Assembly (NCBI RefSeq): GCF_039872765.1 | Contig: NZ_JBDPZC010000001.1 | Span: 992,001 to 1,056,000, forward strand | Direction: 5' to 3' | Source: Roseateles_B flavus | Lineage (GTDB): Bacteria > Pseudomonadota > Gammaproteobacteria > Burkholderiales > Burkholderiaceae_C | DNA: 64,000 bases | In this document: positions 52,918 to 62,214 of the stretch, one piece after another | Layout: the number at the start of each line of letters is the position of its first letter | How positions within the stretch are numbered: the first letter of the stretch is position 1 | Notes under the pieces: generated by a model | Told to the model about the DNA's origin: nothing | Database searches by the model: none | The model's input: only the letters and a program-made list of their open reading frames with translations | Translations under genes and position numbers: made by a program

Positions 52918-53966
52918 GCCTCGCGCCTCAGGAGCTCGACCAGCTGTGCGCCCACGACCCGGCGGGCGAAACGCTGCTCGACGATGCGGCGGCCGGTCTG
53001 CCCCATCGTCCAGGCCAGGGCTTCATCGGACAGCAGCGCCTGCAGCGCCTCGACCCAGTCCTGCTCGCCCGCGGCGGCCAGGCCACAGGCGCCGAGGTCA
53101 AGCACCTCGCGGTTCATGCCCACAGGCGACACGACGCAGGGCAGGGCGCAGGACATGTAGGTCAGCATCTTGAAGCTGCACTTGCCGCGGGCCCAGGGTG
53201 AGTCTTCCAGCGGCATGAGGCCCACGGTGAAGGTCTTGAGGACCTCCACCTCGATGTCAGGCTGCCAGCGCGTGAACTGCACGCGGTCCGTCGGCAGGCT
53301 GCGAAAAGCCGGCGGGCGGTCCGCGACGATGTGCAGCTGCACCTGCGGCAGCGCCTGCATCACGCGGGCCAGGGCACCCTCGATGGCGTAGAGATAGGGG
53401 AAGCCGCTGGAGCTGCCGGACCAGCCCAGCGTCGGGCGGGCAGGGGCCGCCTGGCGGGCCGTGAAATGGTCGGTGTCGACGGCGGTCGGCAGGATGGTGA
53501 CGGGGCCGAAACGCTGGAAGTGATCGGCCAGGAAGGCATTGCCGCAGATGATGTGCCGGGCGCCCCGTGCGATGGCATCGGCGGATTCGCCGCGCGTGCC
53601 CAGGAAGATGGCGTCGTCGACGTCGAACACGTAGGGGATCTTCAGGGCCCGCTCGGCGGTGTGCAGCGTCGACAACAGGTGCCGCTGCAGGAAGGCCAGA
53701 TCCGCGTCGCGGTTCGCCCGTGCCACGCGCAGCCGCGCATCCGCGAGGGCGGCCAGCCCCCAGGCCGGGCGCTGCCAGCGCGCCTGCGGCGGATAGGCAC
53801 TGAAGCGGGCGTGCAGATCCCGTGCATCAAGGCCCGCGGCCAGGAACAGCGAACGGTACTGCGACCAGCGAAAGCGGGTGCTGGGCTGCAGCAGGCCTTG
53901 CGTGAGCCCGGCCACGGTCAGCTGGCGCCGGGCCACGCCTGCTTCAGGGCGCGTGCTGTCACTCAT
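52914..53966 (-). CDS. Glycosyltransferase (GT4-like, shortened acceptor domain)
   Basis: 350 residues. The donor half is recognisable: IPYVFDVDDAIFLGTRGE, LGWSGSSSGFPYLYAIEGAL, and CSFKMLTYMSCALPCVVSPV with LLEDSPWARGK-like acidic residues. The conserved E-x7-E is not clear. FDVDDAIF is commonly seen in family 4 proteins that use an Asp-rich lead. It overlaps the GT2 gene and the next GT4 by 4 bases, so it is surely part of the operon. The call as glycosyltransferase is sound; the subfamily is not. Confidence 0.72.
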   Translation of the reverse strand: MSDSTRPEAGVARRQLTVAGLTQGLLQPSTRFRWSQYRSLFLAAGLDARDLHARFSAYPPQARWQRPAWGLAALADARLRVARANRDADLAFLQRHLLSTLHTAERALKIPYVFDVDDAIFLGTRGESADAIARGARHIICGNAFLADHFQRFGPVTILPTAVDTDHFTARQAAPARPTLGWSGSSSGFPYLYAIEGALARVMQALPQVQLHIVADRPPAFRSLPTDRVQFTRWQPDIEVEVLKTFTVGLMPLEDSPWARGKCSFKMLTYMSCALPCVVSPVGMNREVLDLGACGLAAAGEQDWVEALQALLSDEALAWTMGQTGRRIVEQRFARRVVGAQLVELLRREA

Positions 53967-54946
53967 GCCGCGCCCTTGCGTGCCGGTCGGGCCTGCCTGG
54001 CGTCACGCCAGCGCAAGACCTGACCTAGCATGACACCGACCCAGAACCAGGGGCGCAGGCGCAGGGGAACGCCCGTGGCAGCGTGCCGCGTGGCTGCTGA
54101 TTCTGGCTGGTAGCGTGCCAGATTGGCGGCGCAGCGCAGTACCTGTGCGGGGCGCTCGCAGTCCTGCAGCAGCTCGGCGTAATAGAGACTGCTGCCCCGC
54201 GGACTGCGGTGGCGGAGGTCGACCATCTTGCGCGAGAGCGAGTCTGCCGAGTCGTGATAGATGCGCAGCGCACGGCTGATGTGCCGCACCTGGAAGCGCC
54301 GGGAGATGCGGTTCCAGATCAGACCCTCGGGCACGAACTTCTCGCCGTCGAACTCCGGGAAGGGGTGGGCCCGCAGGACCTCGGTGCGATGAATGCCCCA
54401 CATCTCCGCATGACGGCCCAGCTGCGGCAGCAGCCGGTGCGGATGGCCATCGATGACAGGCGCTGGCAGCGGGCCGCCCAGAACGGTGCCGGCTTCATCA
54501 CGACACAGGCAGCTCACCCCGGAGAACGAGGGTCGGGTCTTGTCAGGGATGCCCAGCCAGGTCTCGCGCAAGACGGCCAGCGTGTCCGGGACGCAGCTGT
54601 CGTCCGAGTCGAAGGCGAGGAACAGTTCCCCGCGTGCCTCGCGGACGCCGCGGTTGTAGGCGAAGTGCTTACCGCGGTTGGCCTGCGTGACCAGGCGGAT
54701 CTGCATCCGGCCCTGCTGCTGCCATTGCTCGACGAGCGCCGCCGTGCCGTCGGTGGAGCCGTCGTCGACGATCAGCCATTCGAAGTCGGTGAAGGTCTGC
54801 GCGCGCAGGCTTTCATGGACGCGATGCAGGGTGTGGGCCCGGTTGTAGGTCGGTGTGAAAACCGTGAACAGCGGCAGGGCTGATGCGGGCCCGGGCGGAG
54901 ATGTCTGCCGCGAGTCATGGGCACGCTCGGGGGGGCTTGCTTCCAT
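53963..54946 (-). CDS. GT2 glycosyltransferase
   Basis: 327 residues. After a Ser/Pro-rich lead the GT-A domain begins LFTVFTPTYNRAHTLHRVHE, with the first acidic site WLIVDDGSTDGTAALV, the DxD-type FLAFDSDDSCVPDT, and the later acceptor loop. Family 2 inverting enzymes of this kind add the first or second sugars. The start ATG (54946) overlaps the polymerase stop by one base (TGATG). A 13-bp copy of the repeated word (54013-54025) is near its C terminus, read as Gly-Gln-Val-Leu. Confidence 0.88.
   Translation of the reverse strand: MEASPPERAHDSRQTSPPGPASALPLFTVFTPTYNRAHTLHRVHESLRAQTFTDFEWLIVDDGSTDGTAALVEQWQQQGRMQIRLVTQANRGKHFAYNRGVREARGELFLAFDSDDSCVPDTLAVLRETWLGIPDKTRPSFSGVSCLCRDEAGTVLGGPLPAPVIDGHPHRLLPQLGRHAEMWGIHRTEVLRAHPFPEFDGEKFVPEGLIWNRISRRFQVRHISRALRIYHDSADSLSRKMVDLRHRSPRGSSLYYAELLQDCERPAQVLRCAANLARYQPESAATRHAATGVPLRLRPWFWVGVMLGQVLRWRDARQARPARKGAA
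54013..54025 (-). repeat. 13-bp copy of the repeated word in the GT2 gene
   Basis: On the minus strand GGTCAGGTCTTGC, in frame as Gly-Gln-Val-Leu with TTG. The flanking bases (CTAGGTC) break the longer match. Confidence 0.5.
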
Positions 54947-56199
54947 CAAGATGCCCCGACGGTGGCCGTTGGCGTTTGCCGAGCACCAAAGAACACTGGC
55001 AGCAACATGCTGGCCAGCGCCACCTTCAGCAGGAAATTGGCCAAGGGGAAGAAGCTGTCCAGGAAGATCGAGAGCACGATTGCGGCGAACAGGAAGGAAG
55101 CCACGATGGCATGGAACAGCGAGCTGCCTTGGCGCCAACGTTGGTGGTGATACCCGGCCCAGAGGCCGCAGGTGCCCAGAATGAGCAGCGTGCCCAGGGC
55201 TCCGTACTTGGGGAATGTCGAGAGGAAGATCGAATAGACATTGCCGATCTGCTCGGGGCTCCGACCGAAGTAGAGGAAGTCCTGGTGCAGCGGGCCGGGT
55301 TCGCACATGCCTACCTTCTGGGCCGCCAGGCAAAAGGCGCGGAATGGATCCCAGCTCGGATTGATGCTGCTGGGGTTGTCGAGATAGGACGAGAACAGGA
55401 TGGGGCCCTGCAGTGCATAGTCGAAGAAGTTCATCACGATGAGCTTTAAGGACTCGGCACTGCTGCTGTCGGCGTCGATGCCGCCCTTGCCGACCAGCAC
55501 GGCGCCCGCGCCGAAGATCAGGCAGAACAGGCCAATCATGCCTGCCAGAACACGGGTCGACATCGGCTTGGGTTGCAGTATGCGCAGGTAGATGACAGCC
55601 AGCACCAGCTGGACCAGCGTGGAACGCCCGTTGGTCAGGAGGTTGGTCACGATCCATGGCAGGGCAACCAGCAATGTGATCGGCATGCCAACACGCCCCT
55701 GCATGACGCCCAGCGCGAAGACAGGCACGAAGATGAAGCCGGCCACCAGGTAGTTGCCCACCAGAGCGCCGACGGTCAGCTCGTCATAGACACTCTTGAT
55801 GCGCAACTGGAAGGCGAACGACAGCAGATTGTCCGCGCCATTGGTCAGCTCCTGGACCTCCTGCCACCACAGCGGGACCATGCAGGCATGCAACAGCAGC
55901 GCGAAGGCTGCCAGCTTCCTGAAGTCCAGCGCCAACCCTTGCCCGGCGTTGGTGACCTTGATGCGTCGCGTGAGGCTGCCGCCGGCAAGCGAACCGAAGG
56001 AAAAGGCGAGCGATCCCGCGAGAAAGAGCAGCAAGGCAGGCGCACCGACGCCGTAGTAGCCCAGGGGCTGCGCGGTTTGGATCAGAACCAGGATCACGCC
56101 CCAGACGGCAGGAAACACGGTGGCCGGATGAGCGATGTCGCCCGTCACGCGGCGGACGGTGAATGCGAAGAGCAGCAGTACGAGGCCGATGAATGCCAT
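54946..56199 (-). CDS. wzy: O-antigen/oligosaccharide polymerase (Wzy type)
   Basis: 417 residues, about 10-12 membrane segments with one large periplasmic loop (about 265-315: EPGPLHQDFLYFGRSPEQIG region). The motif LLTNGRSTLVQLVLAVIYLR in the middle is typical of the O-antigen polymerase family (oligosaccharide repeat unit polymerase). It joins repeat units on the periplasmic face. It sits between wzx and a GT2 gene in an operon that also holds wzz and wza, the standard set for a Wzy-dependent surface polymer. It is the only polymerase in the window. Confidence 0.82.
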   Translation of the reverse strand: MAFIGLVLLLFAFTVRRVTGDIAHPATVFPAVWGVILVLIQTAQPLGYYGVGAPALLLFLAGSLAFSFGSLAGGSLTRRIKVTNAGQGLALDFRKLAAFALLLHACMVPLWWQEVQELTNGADNLLSFAFQLRIKSVYDELTVGALVGNYLVAGFIFVPVFALGVMQGRVGMPITLLVALPWIVTNLLTNGRSTLVQLVLAVIYLRILQPKPMSTRVLAGMIGLFCLIFGAGAVLVGKGGIDADSSSAESLKLIVMNFFDYALQGPILFSSYLDNPSSINPSWDPFRAFCLAAQKVGMCEPGPLHQDFLYFGRSPEQIGNVYSIFLSTFPKYGALGTLLILGTCGLWAGYHHQRWRQGSSLFHAIVASFLFAAIVLSIFLDSFFPLANFLLKVALASMLLPVFFGARQTPTATVGAS

Positions 56200-56221
56200 G
56201 ATGTGAATGCGCGTTCAGTGC

Positions 56222-57694
56222 CTAGCTAATGCGATGCCCGACAAGGCGCCGCACCATGCGCCCGGTCAGTTGACGAAACGCAGCGAGGTCGAGACCCAGG
56301 GCCACGAGAAAGTAGCTTGCCGTCATCAGCAGGCCGGTAAGGACGGTCGCCAGCAGCGTCGGCGAATCCGGCATCCAGATCGCCTTGCCGTAGCTGCCAA
56401 CTGCGACGGCGGTCATTGTCGCGGTGACGCTGCCCAGCATGCATCGACCCAGTGCCGGCATCTGCAGCCGGTGCCGGCCCCAAAGATAGCTCCATCCGGC
56501 GCCCAAGCCAAAGGCGGCTACGGCGCTCCATGCTGCGGCGATCACGCCGAAGTGCGGCACCAGCAGCAAGTTGAGAGCAATGTTCAGCAGGGCCATGAAT
56601 GCGGTCATCAGCAGGGTCGCCCGCGTCCGCTTGTGCAACTGGAAGCCAAGGTCAAGCACATAGGCCTTGATGCCTCCCAAGGCAATGGCGACGGCGATCC
56701 AGGGCATGATTTCAGCCGCCAGCTGGGCGACGCCCTGGCCGAAGATCAGGCGGGCCATGGCAGACGACAGAACGATGAAGACTGCGGCGGCAAAACCTGC
56801 CACCAGCATCACGGTTTCCGCGGTCTGGACGTACAACTCACGGGCGGCAGTCTGGCTCCCCTGCTCGTGCAGCCGCACAAGATGGGGGAACGCGCCCAGG
56901 TAGAACACGTTCAGCAGTACACCCATGCTCTGCTGTGCGAGGTCATAGCCTGCGGCATAGCCTCCAACGGCGGCGCTGCCCTGCCAATGCTGAATGATGA
57001 ATCGGTCGCTCTGGTCAAGGACCATGATGGCCAGGAAGCCGCCGGCCTGCGGGAGTCCGTAGCGGGCCAGCGGGGCCAGGGCGACCGGCGCAGCGCCATG
57101 CCTCAGCGCCGCCGGGTTGGCGATGCCCGCCAAGGCACAGGCCACGAGCAATGCGGCCACGGCGCAGGCCAGCGCGAGTGTCTCTCCGGCCCACGAACCC
57201 GGCAGACCGGGCCAGCGCAGTACGAGGGCGGCCAGCCCGAGCGCCAGCGCTGCACGAAGTACTGTCATTCGGCCATAGCGCCGCGGCTCCGCACGGGCAT
57301 TGGCCCATTGCAGAAACAGGTTGAACAGGCCCATCAGTATCGCGCCCACGCTGATCAGCAGCCATTGCATGGGGTTGAACAGCGACTGCCAGCCCAGCGC
57401 ATGCGCCAGCCAGGCGAGGGCTAGCAAGCCCAGACTCAGTGCGCACCAGGTCCTGAGTACGGTGGCCAGCAGCCCGTCTGGGGCCGCGCTGTGCACCGCA
57501 TAAAACCGCCCGGTTGCCGTGCCCAGCCACTGGTAGCTGATGGAGGCGGCCGCGCCGATGAGTCCGATGCCCAGCGCATAGCGGCCATAGGCTTCCGCAT
57601 CGAGCCAGCGCGTCAGACAGGCAAGAGAGGCAAACGCCAATGCGCCGTTGAACGCACGCAGGGCCAGGTAGGCCCAGGCGTCCTTCAGGCCCAT
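56222..57694 (-). CDS. wzx: Wzx-type oligosaccharide flippase
   Basis: 490 residues with about 14 membrane segments. N-terminal LKDAWAYLALRAFNGALAFA and SLACLTRWLDAEAYGRYALG are typical of Wzx. GQGVAQLAAEIMPWIAVAIA and LNIALNLLLVPHFGVIAAAW also match the MOP flippase family. It moves lipid-linked repeat units to the periplasm for the polymerase next to it. The start at 57694 (MGLKDAWAYL) avoids a Cys/Arg-rich lead that reads into the chain-length gene's end. Confidence 0.85.
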   Translation of the reverse strand: MGLKDAWAYLALRAFNGALAFASLACLTRWLDAEAYGRYALGIGLIGAAASISYQWLGTATGRFYAVHSAAPDGLLATVLRTWCALSLGLLALAWLAHALGWQSLFNPMQWLLISVGAILMGLFNLFLQWANARAEPRRYGRMTVLRAALALGLAALVLRWPGLPGSWAGETLALACAVAALLVACALAGIANPAALRHGAAPVALAPLARYGLPQAGGFLAIMVLDQSDRFIIQHWQGSAAVGGYAAGYDLAQQSMGVLLNVFYLGAFPHLVRLHEQGSQTAARELYVQTAETVMLVAGFAAAVFIVLSSAMARLIFGQGVAQLAAEIMPWIAVAIALGGIKAYVLDLGFQLHKRTRATLLMTAFMALLNIALNLLLVPHFGVIAAAWSAVAAFGLGAGWSYLWGRHRLQMPALGRCMLGSVTATMTAVAVGSYGKAIWMPDSPTLLATVLTGLLMTASYFLVALGLDLAAFRQLTGRMVRRLVGHRIS

Positions 57695-57788
57695 GGCGCG
57701 GGGCTCTGGGCAGGAGGAAGGGAAGGGGGCTGGCGCGGCCCGGTCATGGCCCGTGCTGCTCCGGGGGCAGGAACGACCGGGAGGGCAT

Positions 57789-58916
57789 TCATGACGTAGC
57801 GATGAGCGTTGCCTTGCGGCGACGCTGGTCACTCAGAACCACCAGGCAACTCAGAGTGATGAAGGCACCCAGTGTGGTCAGCAGCCCGACGACCGAGCGT
57901 TTGGGCTTGCTCTTGCGCTCGGGCACCGAAGCCTTGTCCACGACCTGCAGGATCCCGCCCTCGCGGGCTTCGTCCATGCGGGCCAGCTCGAACTGCTTGG
58001 CGAACAGCTCCACCAGCATTTCGTTATAGCGGTAGTCGCGATAGGCGCTGACGTAGCTGGCCTTCGTCTTGGAGCCCTCGTCGTCTGCGAACTGATTGAC
58101 CTGCCCACGCAGGCTGGCGACGATGCTCTGCTGCTGCTGGACTTCGGGCGCCGCCGACGTCATCGTGGCCTCCAGACCCCGGAGCTTGACCTCGGCTGCA
58201 GTCAGGGTGGCCTTGAGTCGGGCGAAGCTGTCGGCGGCTGCCTTGGGCTCGGCCCGCAAGGTGGATTCGGTGAAGCCCGACGCCGTGAGTTTCTCCTGGG
58301 CCTTCTCGAGGTCGTTGCGGGCCTGCTTGAGCTGGCGCTCGAAGAAGGAACGGCGCTGCTGAGCTTCGGTGATGTCCAGGGAGGAGGACAGGCGCTGCAG
58401 CTCTTCCACGTAGGCATTGGCCATGTCCGCTGCCCGCTGCGGGCTCTCGTCATCGACTTCGATGGAGATCAGCCCGTCCTTCTTGCCTACCGACACGCGG
58501 GTGTTCGTGGCCAGCTCCTTGCGGGCGTCCACCCGGTACTTGGATTCGTACAGCTCGACCAGCTTGAAGCGCTCGACCATGCGGTCGACAACGGTTTCAC
58601 TCTGCATCAGCCCCACGTATTGATCGGGGGTGTTCTTGCCCACCCCGCCCATGCCGCCAAGCAGGCCGGAGAGGGAGCCAAGCGATGCCATGGCGGCCAT
58701 GGCGCCCGACTGCTGCTGCGCCGGCGGAAGCACTTGGGTCCTGGCCGTGAAGGTCGGGGGCACCAGGAAGCTGATGCCCAGGCCGATGCAGCCGATCAGC
58801 ACGGAGCCGGCGCTGAGCCGCCGCCATTGCATCCGGACGGGAGCCAGGATCGAGGACCAGGTCTGCGCCTGCGGAGCGGTGGGCATGGGGGTCGAGGAGG
58901 GGCTTGCGGACGTCAC
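57789..58916 (-). CDS. wzz: Chain-length determinant protein (Wzz family)
   Basis: 375 residues. Two membrane helices flank a periplasmic coiled-coil domain: the first near residue 37-55 (GSVLIGCIGLGISFLVPP), the second near 345-363 (VVGLLTTLGAFITLSCLVVL). The Wzz signature SPQRAADMANAYVEELQRLS is present, and the proline/Ser-rich segment before the second helix (KASVPERKSKPKRS) is canonical. It lacks any tyrosine kinase domain, so it is the short (Wzz-like) form rather than a Wzc. It lies 10 bp after the exporter. Confidence 0.88.
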   Translation of the reverse strand: MTSASPSSTPMPTAPQAQTWSSILAPVRMQWRRLSAGSVLIGCIGLGISFLVPPTFTARTQVLPPAQQQSGAMAAMASLGSLSGLLGGMGGVGKNTPDQYVGLMQSETVVDRMVERFKLVELYESKYRVDARKELATNTRVSVGKKDGLISIEVDDESPQRAADMANAYVEELQRLSSSLDITEAQQRRSFFERQLKQARNDLEKAQEKLTASGFTESTLRAEPKAAADSFARLKATLTAAEVKLRGLEATMTSAAPEVQQQQSIVASLRGQVNQFADDEGSKTKASYVSAYRDYRYNEMLVELFAKQFELARMDEAREGGILQVVDKASVPERKSKPKRSVVGLLTTLGAFITLSCLVVLSDQRRRKATLIATS

Positions 58917-58926
58917 GTTCTCTGCC

Positions 58927-60963
58927 TCAGTTCTGCAGGGTCTTCAGGGCAGCCACACCAAGGCCGAATTGGTACAGGATCTGCGTCCATTCCTTGGCCT
59001 CCTGGGCGAAGGTGGTCTTGTTCAGTTCCTCAGGCACGAACACCGTGTCGCCAGGCAAGGCCGCGATGCCCGAGAAGGACTGGCCCAGGCTCAGCCAGCC
59101 GCTGTTGCTCTGGCGCGTGCTGACCACGCTGCCGTTGGCGCGCAGCACGAAGACGCTGTTGGTGTCGGCGCCCCGGGTGGGGCCGCCGGCCTGGCGCAGG
59201 GCGTCCTCGATGGAGCTGCCTTCGGTGTACAGATAGCTGCCGCCGTTGAAGACGCTGCCGAACACGGCCACGGTATTGGGCTTGGCGGGGATGCTGATGC
59301 GGTCGCCGTCCTCGACCATCAGGTTGGGCAGCGCAGCTGCATTGGGCGCCAGCTGCAGCACGATGCGGCCATTGGGGCGCACGGCGCGCAGGCGCTCGAT
59401 CAGGCGGGTCGCGCCGCTGGCCCGCGCGGTCTGGGCTGCGGCCTCGTCGGCTGACAGGGCGCGCTGCGTCGAGGTGTTGCGCGTGAACTCGGTTTCCAGG
59501 TCGCGCAGGGCCCGGTCATAGTTCTCCTGCTGGGACGCCCGCACGCTGTCGCGGGTGAACTCGGTGCCGAAGATGTAGGCCTGCTGCGTGACGCCGCCGG
59601 CCTTGGCAATGGCGTCGGCCAGCGTGCTCTTGGCCGGCAGCACGTACTCGCCGGGATGGAGCACCTCGCCTTCCACGCGGACGCGCTTGCTGCGGGCGTC
59701 ACGCGGGTGCGCCAGCGAAACCAGGCTGAAGGTCCGGACGATGTCGCCGTTCTTCAGCCGTGCAGACGCCTGTGCAGGCAGCTGGAGCTCGACCACCTGG
59801 TCTTCCTTGGTGAAGTCGATCCGCTGCACCGCGACGCGGCTGGTGTCGGCGACGGCATTGAAGCCGCCGGCCATGTTCAGCACGTCTTCCAGGCTTTCGC
59901 TCGGGCTCATCTCGAAGATGGCCGGCTTGTTGACGCTGCCCACGATGGCCACCTGAGGACCGGACGGGCCGACGTAGATGACGTCCTCGGCCTGCAGCAG
60001 GCGGTCCGAGGTCTTGTCGCCCTTGATGAGGAGCTTGTAGAAGTCCAGCGTGGTCACCAGCTCGCCACCGCGGCGCAGCTCGATGCGGCGGAAGCTGCCG
60101 GAGGCCGACGGGCCGCCGGCTTCGATCAGGGCATTGACCAGGGTCGACAGGCCGCTGACGGTATGCGCGCCGGGGCGCTGCGCGAAGCCGGTCACGTAGA
60201 CCCGCACCGCGCGCAGCCGGCCGAGGCTGGCAGAGACCTGGAAGTTCTTGAAGACGGTGCCGATGCGCTGGCGCAGCACATTGTTCAGGTCCGCGAAGCG
60301 CACGCCGGCCACCAGGATGGGACCGACGCGCGGGATGGAGATGCGGCCAGAGCGGTCGACCACCAGGCGCAGGTCGGCGTCGACGGCACCCCAGACATTG
60401 ACCATCACCTCGTCACCCACGCCCAGCACGTAGTCCGGCGGCACCGTGGTGCCTGCATTGGTGCTGGGCTCCTTGCGCAGGTCCTCGACGGTCGGCAGCA
60501 GCAGCTCCGCACCGAAGCGCTTGATGGTCGGGGGCGGCAGTTGCTCCTCGCCGATGGCGTCCCGGCTCTCGATCTTCTTGTCCTGGCCGAGCGCCTTCTG
60601 CACGTAGCGCTCGAACTCGCTGGCCACATAGGGCGTCTTGCGCCGGCGCAGAAGCGACTCCTCGTTGAGGCGCTCCTTGTCCGTCAGGGTGCTGCGTTCG
60701 TCCAGGCGGTTGCCGTTCTGGCGCAGCCGGGTGGTCGAACGGGCGTCGTCCGTCTCGGTGGTGGATTCCCGCTGCTGGTTGGTGCTGCGGGTTCGCGTGG
60801 TCTCGTCCTCCAGGTAGCTTTGCGCATGAGCAGCGGACAGCGAGCCCAATGCCAACATCGCGCTCAGGGCCAATGCGCCGGCGCGGCGGGCTCCGCGCGG
60901 GCTGCGCACCTGCAGAGGCCAGGATTGAAGGCAGTTCAGGGGCTGCGCTCGACGAGTGCTCAT
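58927..60963 (-). CDS. Outer-membrane polysaccharide export protein (Wza-like, SLBB domains)
   Basis: 678 residues with signal peptide (GALALSAMLALGSLSAAHAQ). The polysaccharide export (poly-export) domain has PPDYVLGVGDEVMVNVWGAV and IPRVGPILVAGVRFADLNNV, followed by several SLBB repeats, for example VRVYVTGFAQRPGAHTVSGL, VAIVGSVNKPAIFEMSPSES and VRVEGEVLHPGEYVLPAKS. There is no lipoprotein cysteine, and it is longer than Wza, resembling the multi-SLBB exporters of Burkholderiales. It forms the periplasm and outer-membrane channel for the locus 3 polymer. It is first in the nine-gene operon and divergent from the initiating transferase. Confidence 0.88.
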   Translation of the reverse strand: MSTRRAQPLNCLQSWPLQVRSPRGARRAGALALSAMLALGSLSAAHAQSYLEDETTRTRSTNQQRESTTETDDARSTTRLRQNGNRLDERSTLTDKERLNEESLLRRRKTPYVASEFERYVQKALGQDKKIESRDAIGEEQLPPPTIKRFGAELLLPTVEDLRKEPSTNAGTTVPPDYVLGVGDEVMVNVWGAVDADLRLVVDRSGRISIPRVGPILVAGVRFADLNNVLRQRIGTVFKNFQVSASLGRLRAVRVYVTGFAQRPGAHTVSGLSTLVNALIEAGGPSASGSFRRIELRRGGELVTTLDFYKLLIKGDKTSDRLLQAEDVIYVGPSGPQVAIVGSVNKPAIFEMSPSESLEDVLNMAGGFNAVADTSRVAVQRIDFTKEDQVVELQLPAQASARLKNGDIVRTFSLVSLAHPRDARSKRVRVEGEVLHPGEYVLPAKSTLADAIAKAGGVTQQAYIFGTEFTRDSVRASQQENYDRALRDLETEFTRNTSTQRALSADEAAAQTARASGATRLIERLRAVRPNGRIVLQLAPNAAALPNLMVEDGDRISIPAKPNTVAVFGSVFNGGSYLYTEGSSIEDALRQAGGPTRGADTNSVFVLRANGSVVSTRQSNSGWLSLGQSFSGIAALPGDTVFVPEELNKTTFAQEAKEWTQILYQFGLGVAALKTLQN

Positions 60964-61056
60964 GGTCAGTTTCTGGAGATCACCGCGATAACGCGGCGGC
61001 GCGATTCTAGTGCCAGCGTAGTGGGCCGCCGAGACCGGCCTCGTACACTGCGCGCC

Positions 61057-62205
61057 ATGTTGACCTTTTTCCTGCCCCTGCTCGCGTCCGCGGCGCTGAC
61101 CCTGCTGGTCCTGAAGTCCGCGAGGGTGCATTCCCATCTGTCGACAGACGGGGACCTGTCTGGGCCCCAGAAGTTCCACGCCCGGCCCGTGCCCCGCATT
61201 GGCGGGGTGGGGATGTACGCCGCTCTGTGGCTGATGGTGGCCTGGGCCCACTTCCGGGGCGAGGCGGGTGTCGCGCGGCTGGGCGCGGGCATCCTGCTGT
61301 GCGGCGTCCCCGCCTTCGTGTTCGGCCTGATCGAGGACCTGACCAAGCGGGTCAGTCCGCCGGTCCGCCTCCTGGCCACCTCGGTCAGCGCGGCCCTGGG
61401 CGTGGCCTTCCTGGGGGCGGCCATCACCCGGACCGACGTCCCCGGCCTGGACCTGCTGGTGTCCACCGGCCTGGGTTCGCTGCTGGCCACGATCTTTGCC
61501 GTGGCCGGCGTGGCCAATGCCGTCAACATCATCGACGGCTTCAACGGCCTGTCGACCATGTGCGTGAGCCTGATGCTGATGGCCATCGGCTACGTGGCCT
61601 ACGAGGTGGGTGACCGGGAGCTGCTGTTCTGGTCCGTGGCGGGCGTGGGGGCCATCCTGGGCTTCTTCGTCTGGAACTTCCCGGCCGGGCTGATCTTTCT
61701 CGGCGATGGCGGCGCCTACTTCCTGGGCTTCTTCCTGGCGGAGCTGGGCATCGTGCTCATCTCGCGCTATGAGCAGGTCTCGCCGCTGTTCCCTCTGATG
61801 GTGTGCATCTACCCGGTGTTCGAGACGGTGTTCTCCATCTACCGCCGGCGCGTGCTGAGGGCGGCGCCTCCAGGGCTGCCGGACGGCATCCACCTGCATT
61901 CGCTCGTCTACCGGCGCATCATGCGCTGGGCGGTGGGGGCCCAGGACGCGCGCGCGCTGACGCGCCGCAATTCGATGACGGCGCCCTACCTGTGGCTGCT
62001 GTGCATCACCTCCCTGATTCCGGCCCTGCTGTTCTGGCAATCCACCTTCTGGATCTCCATCTGCATGGCGGTCTTCGCGGTGATCTACCTCTACCTCTAC
62101 TGGCGCATCGTGCGCTTCAGGACGCCCCGCTGGATGGTCTTCCGCGCACCGGTCCACGGGCAGCCGGCGGGGGCGGCGGGGACAGGAAAGTCAGATAGAC
62201 GATAA
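61057..62205 (+). CDS. WecA/MraY-type polyprenyl-phosphate sugar-1-phosphate transferase
   Basis: 382 residues, about 11 membrane segments. The signature HARPVPRIGGVGMYAALWLM, the catalytic Asp box AVNIIDGFNGLSTMCVSLML and FLGDGGAYFLGFFLAELGIV identify the family (WecA/MraY/WbpL, polytopic). It loads a HexNAc-1-phosphate onto undecaprenyl phosphate to start a glycan. It is chemically distinct from the PglC-type initiator at 27704, so the window encodes two initiation routes. It lies divergent from the locus 3 operon with a 93-bp promoter region between them. The exact sugar is unknown. Confidence 0.88.
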   Translation: MLTFFLPLLASAALTLLVLKSARVHSHLSTDGDLSGPQKFHARPVPRIGGVGMYAALWLMVAWAHFRGEAGVARLGAGILLCGVPAFVFGLIEDLTKRVSPPVRLLATSVSAALGVAFLGAAITRTDVPGLDLLVSTGLGSLLATIFAVAGVANAVNIIDGFNGLSTMCVSLMLMAIGYVAYEVGDRELLFWSVAGVGAILGFFVWNFPAGLIFLGDGGAYFLGFFLAELGIVLISRYEQVSPLFPLMVCIYPVFETVFSIYRRRVLRAAPPGLPDGIHLHSLVYRRIMRWAVGAQDARALTRRNSMTAPYLWLLCITSLIPALLFWQSTFWISICMAVFAVIYLYLYWRIVRFRTPRWMVFRAPVHGQPAGAAGTGKSDRR

Positions 62206-62214
62206 TCCGGCCCC

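Noticed and set aside
28409..62205. Exosortase/PEP-CTERM system, since wza-wzz-asnB type loci in this group often carry one
   Set aside because: No exosortase signature and no protein ending in PEP plus a membrane segment and basic tail was found.
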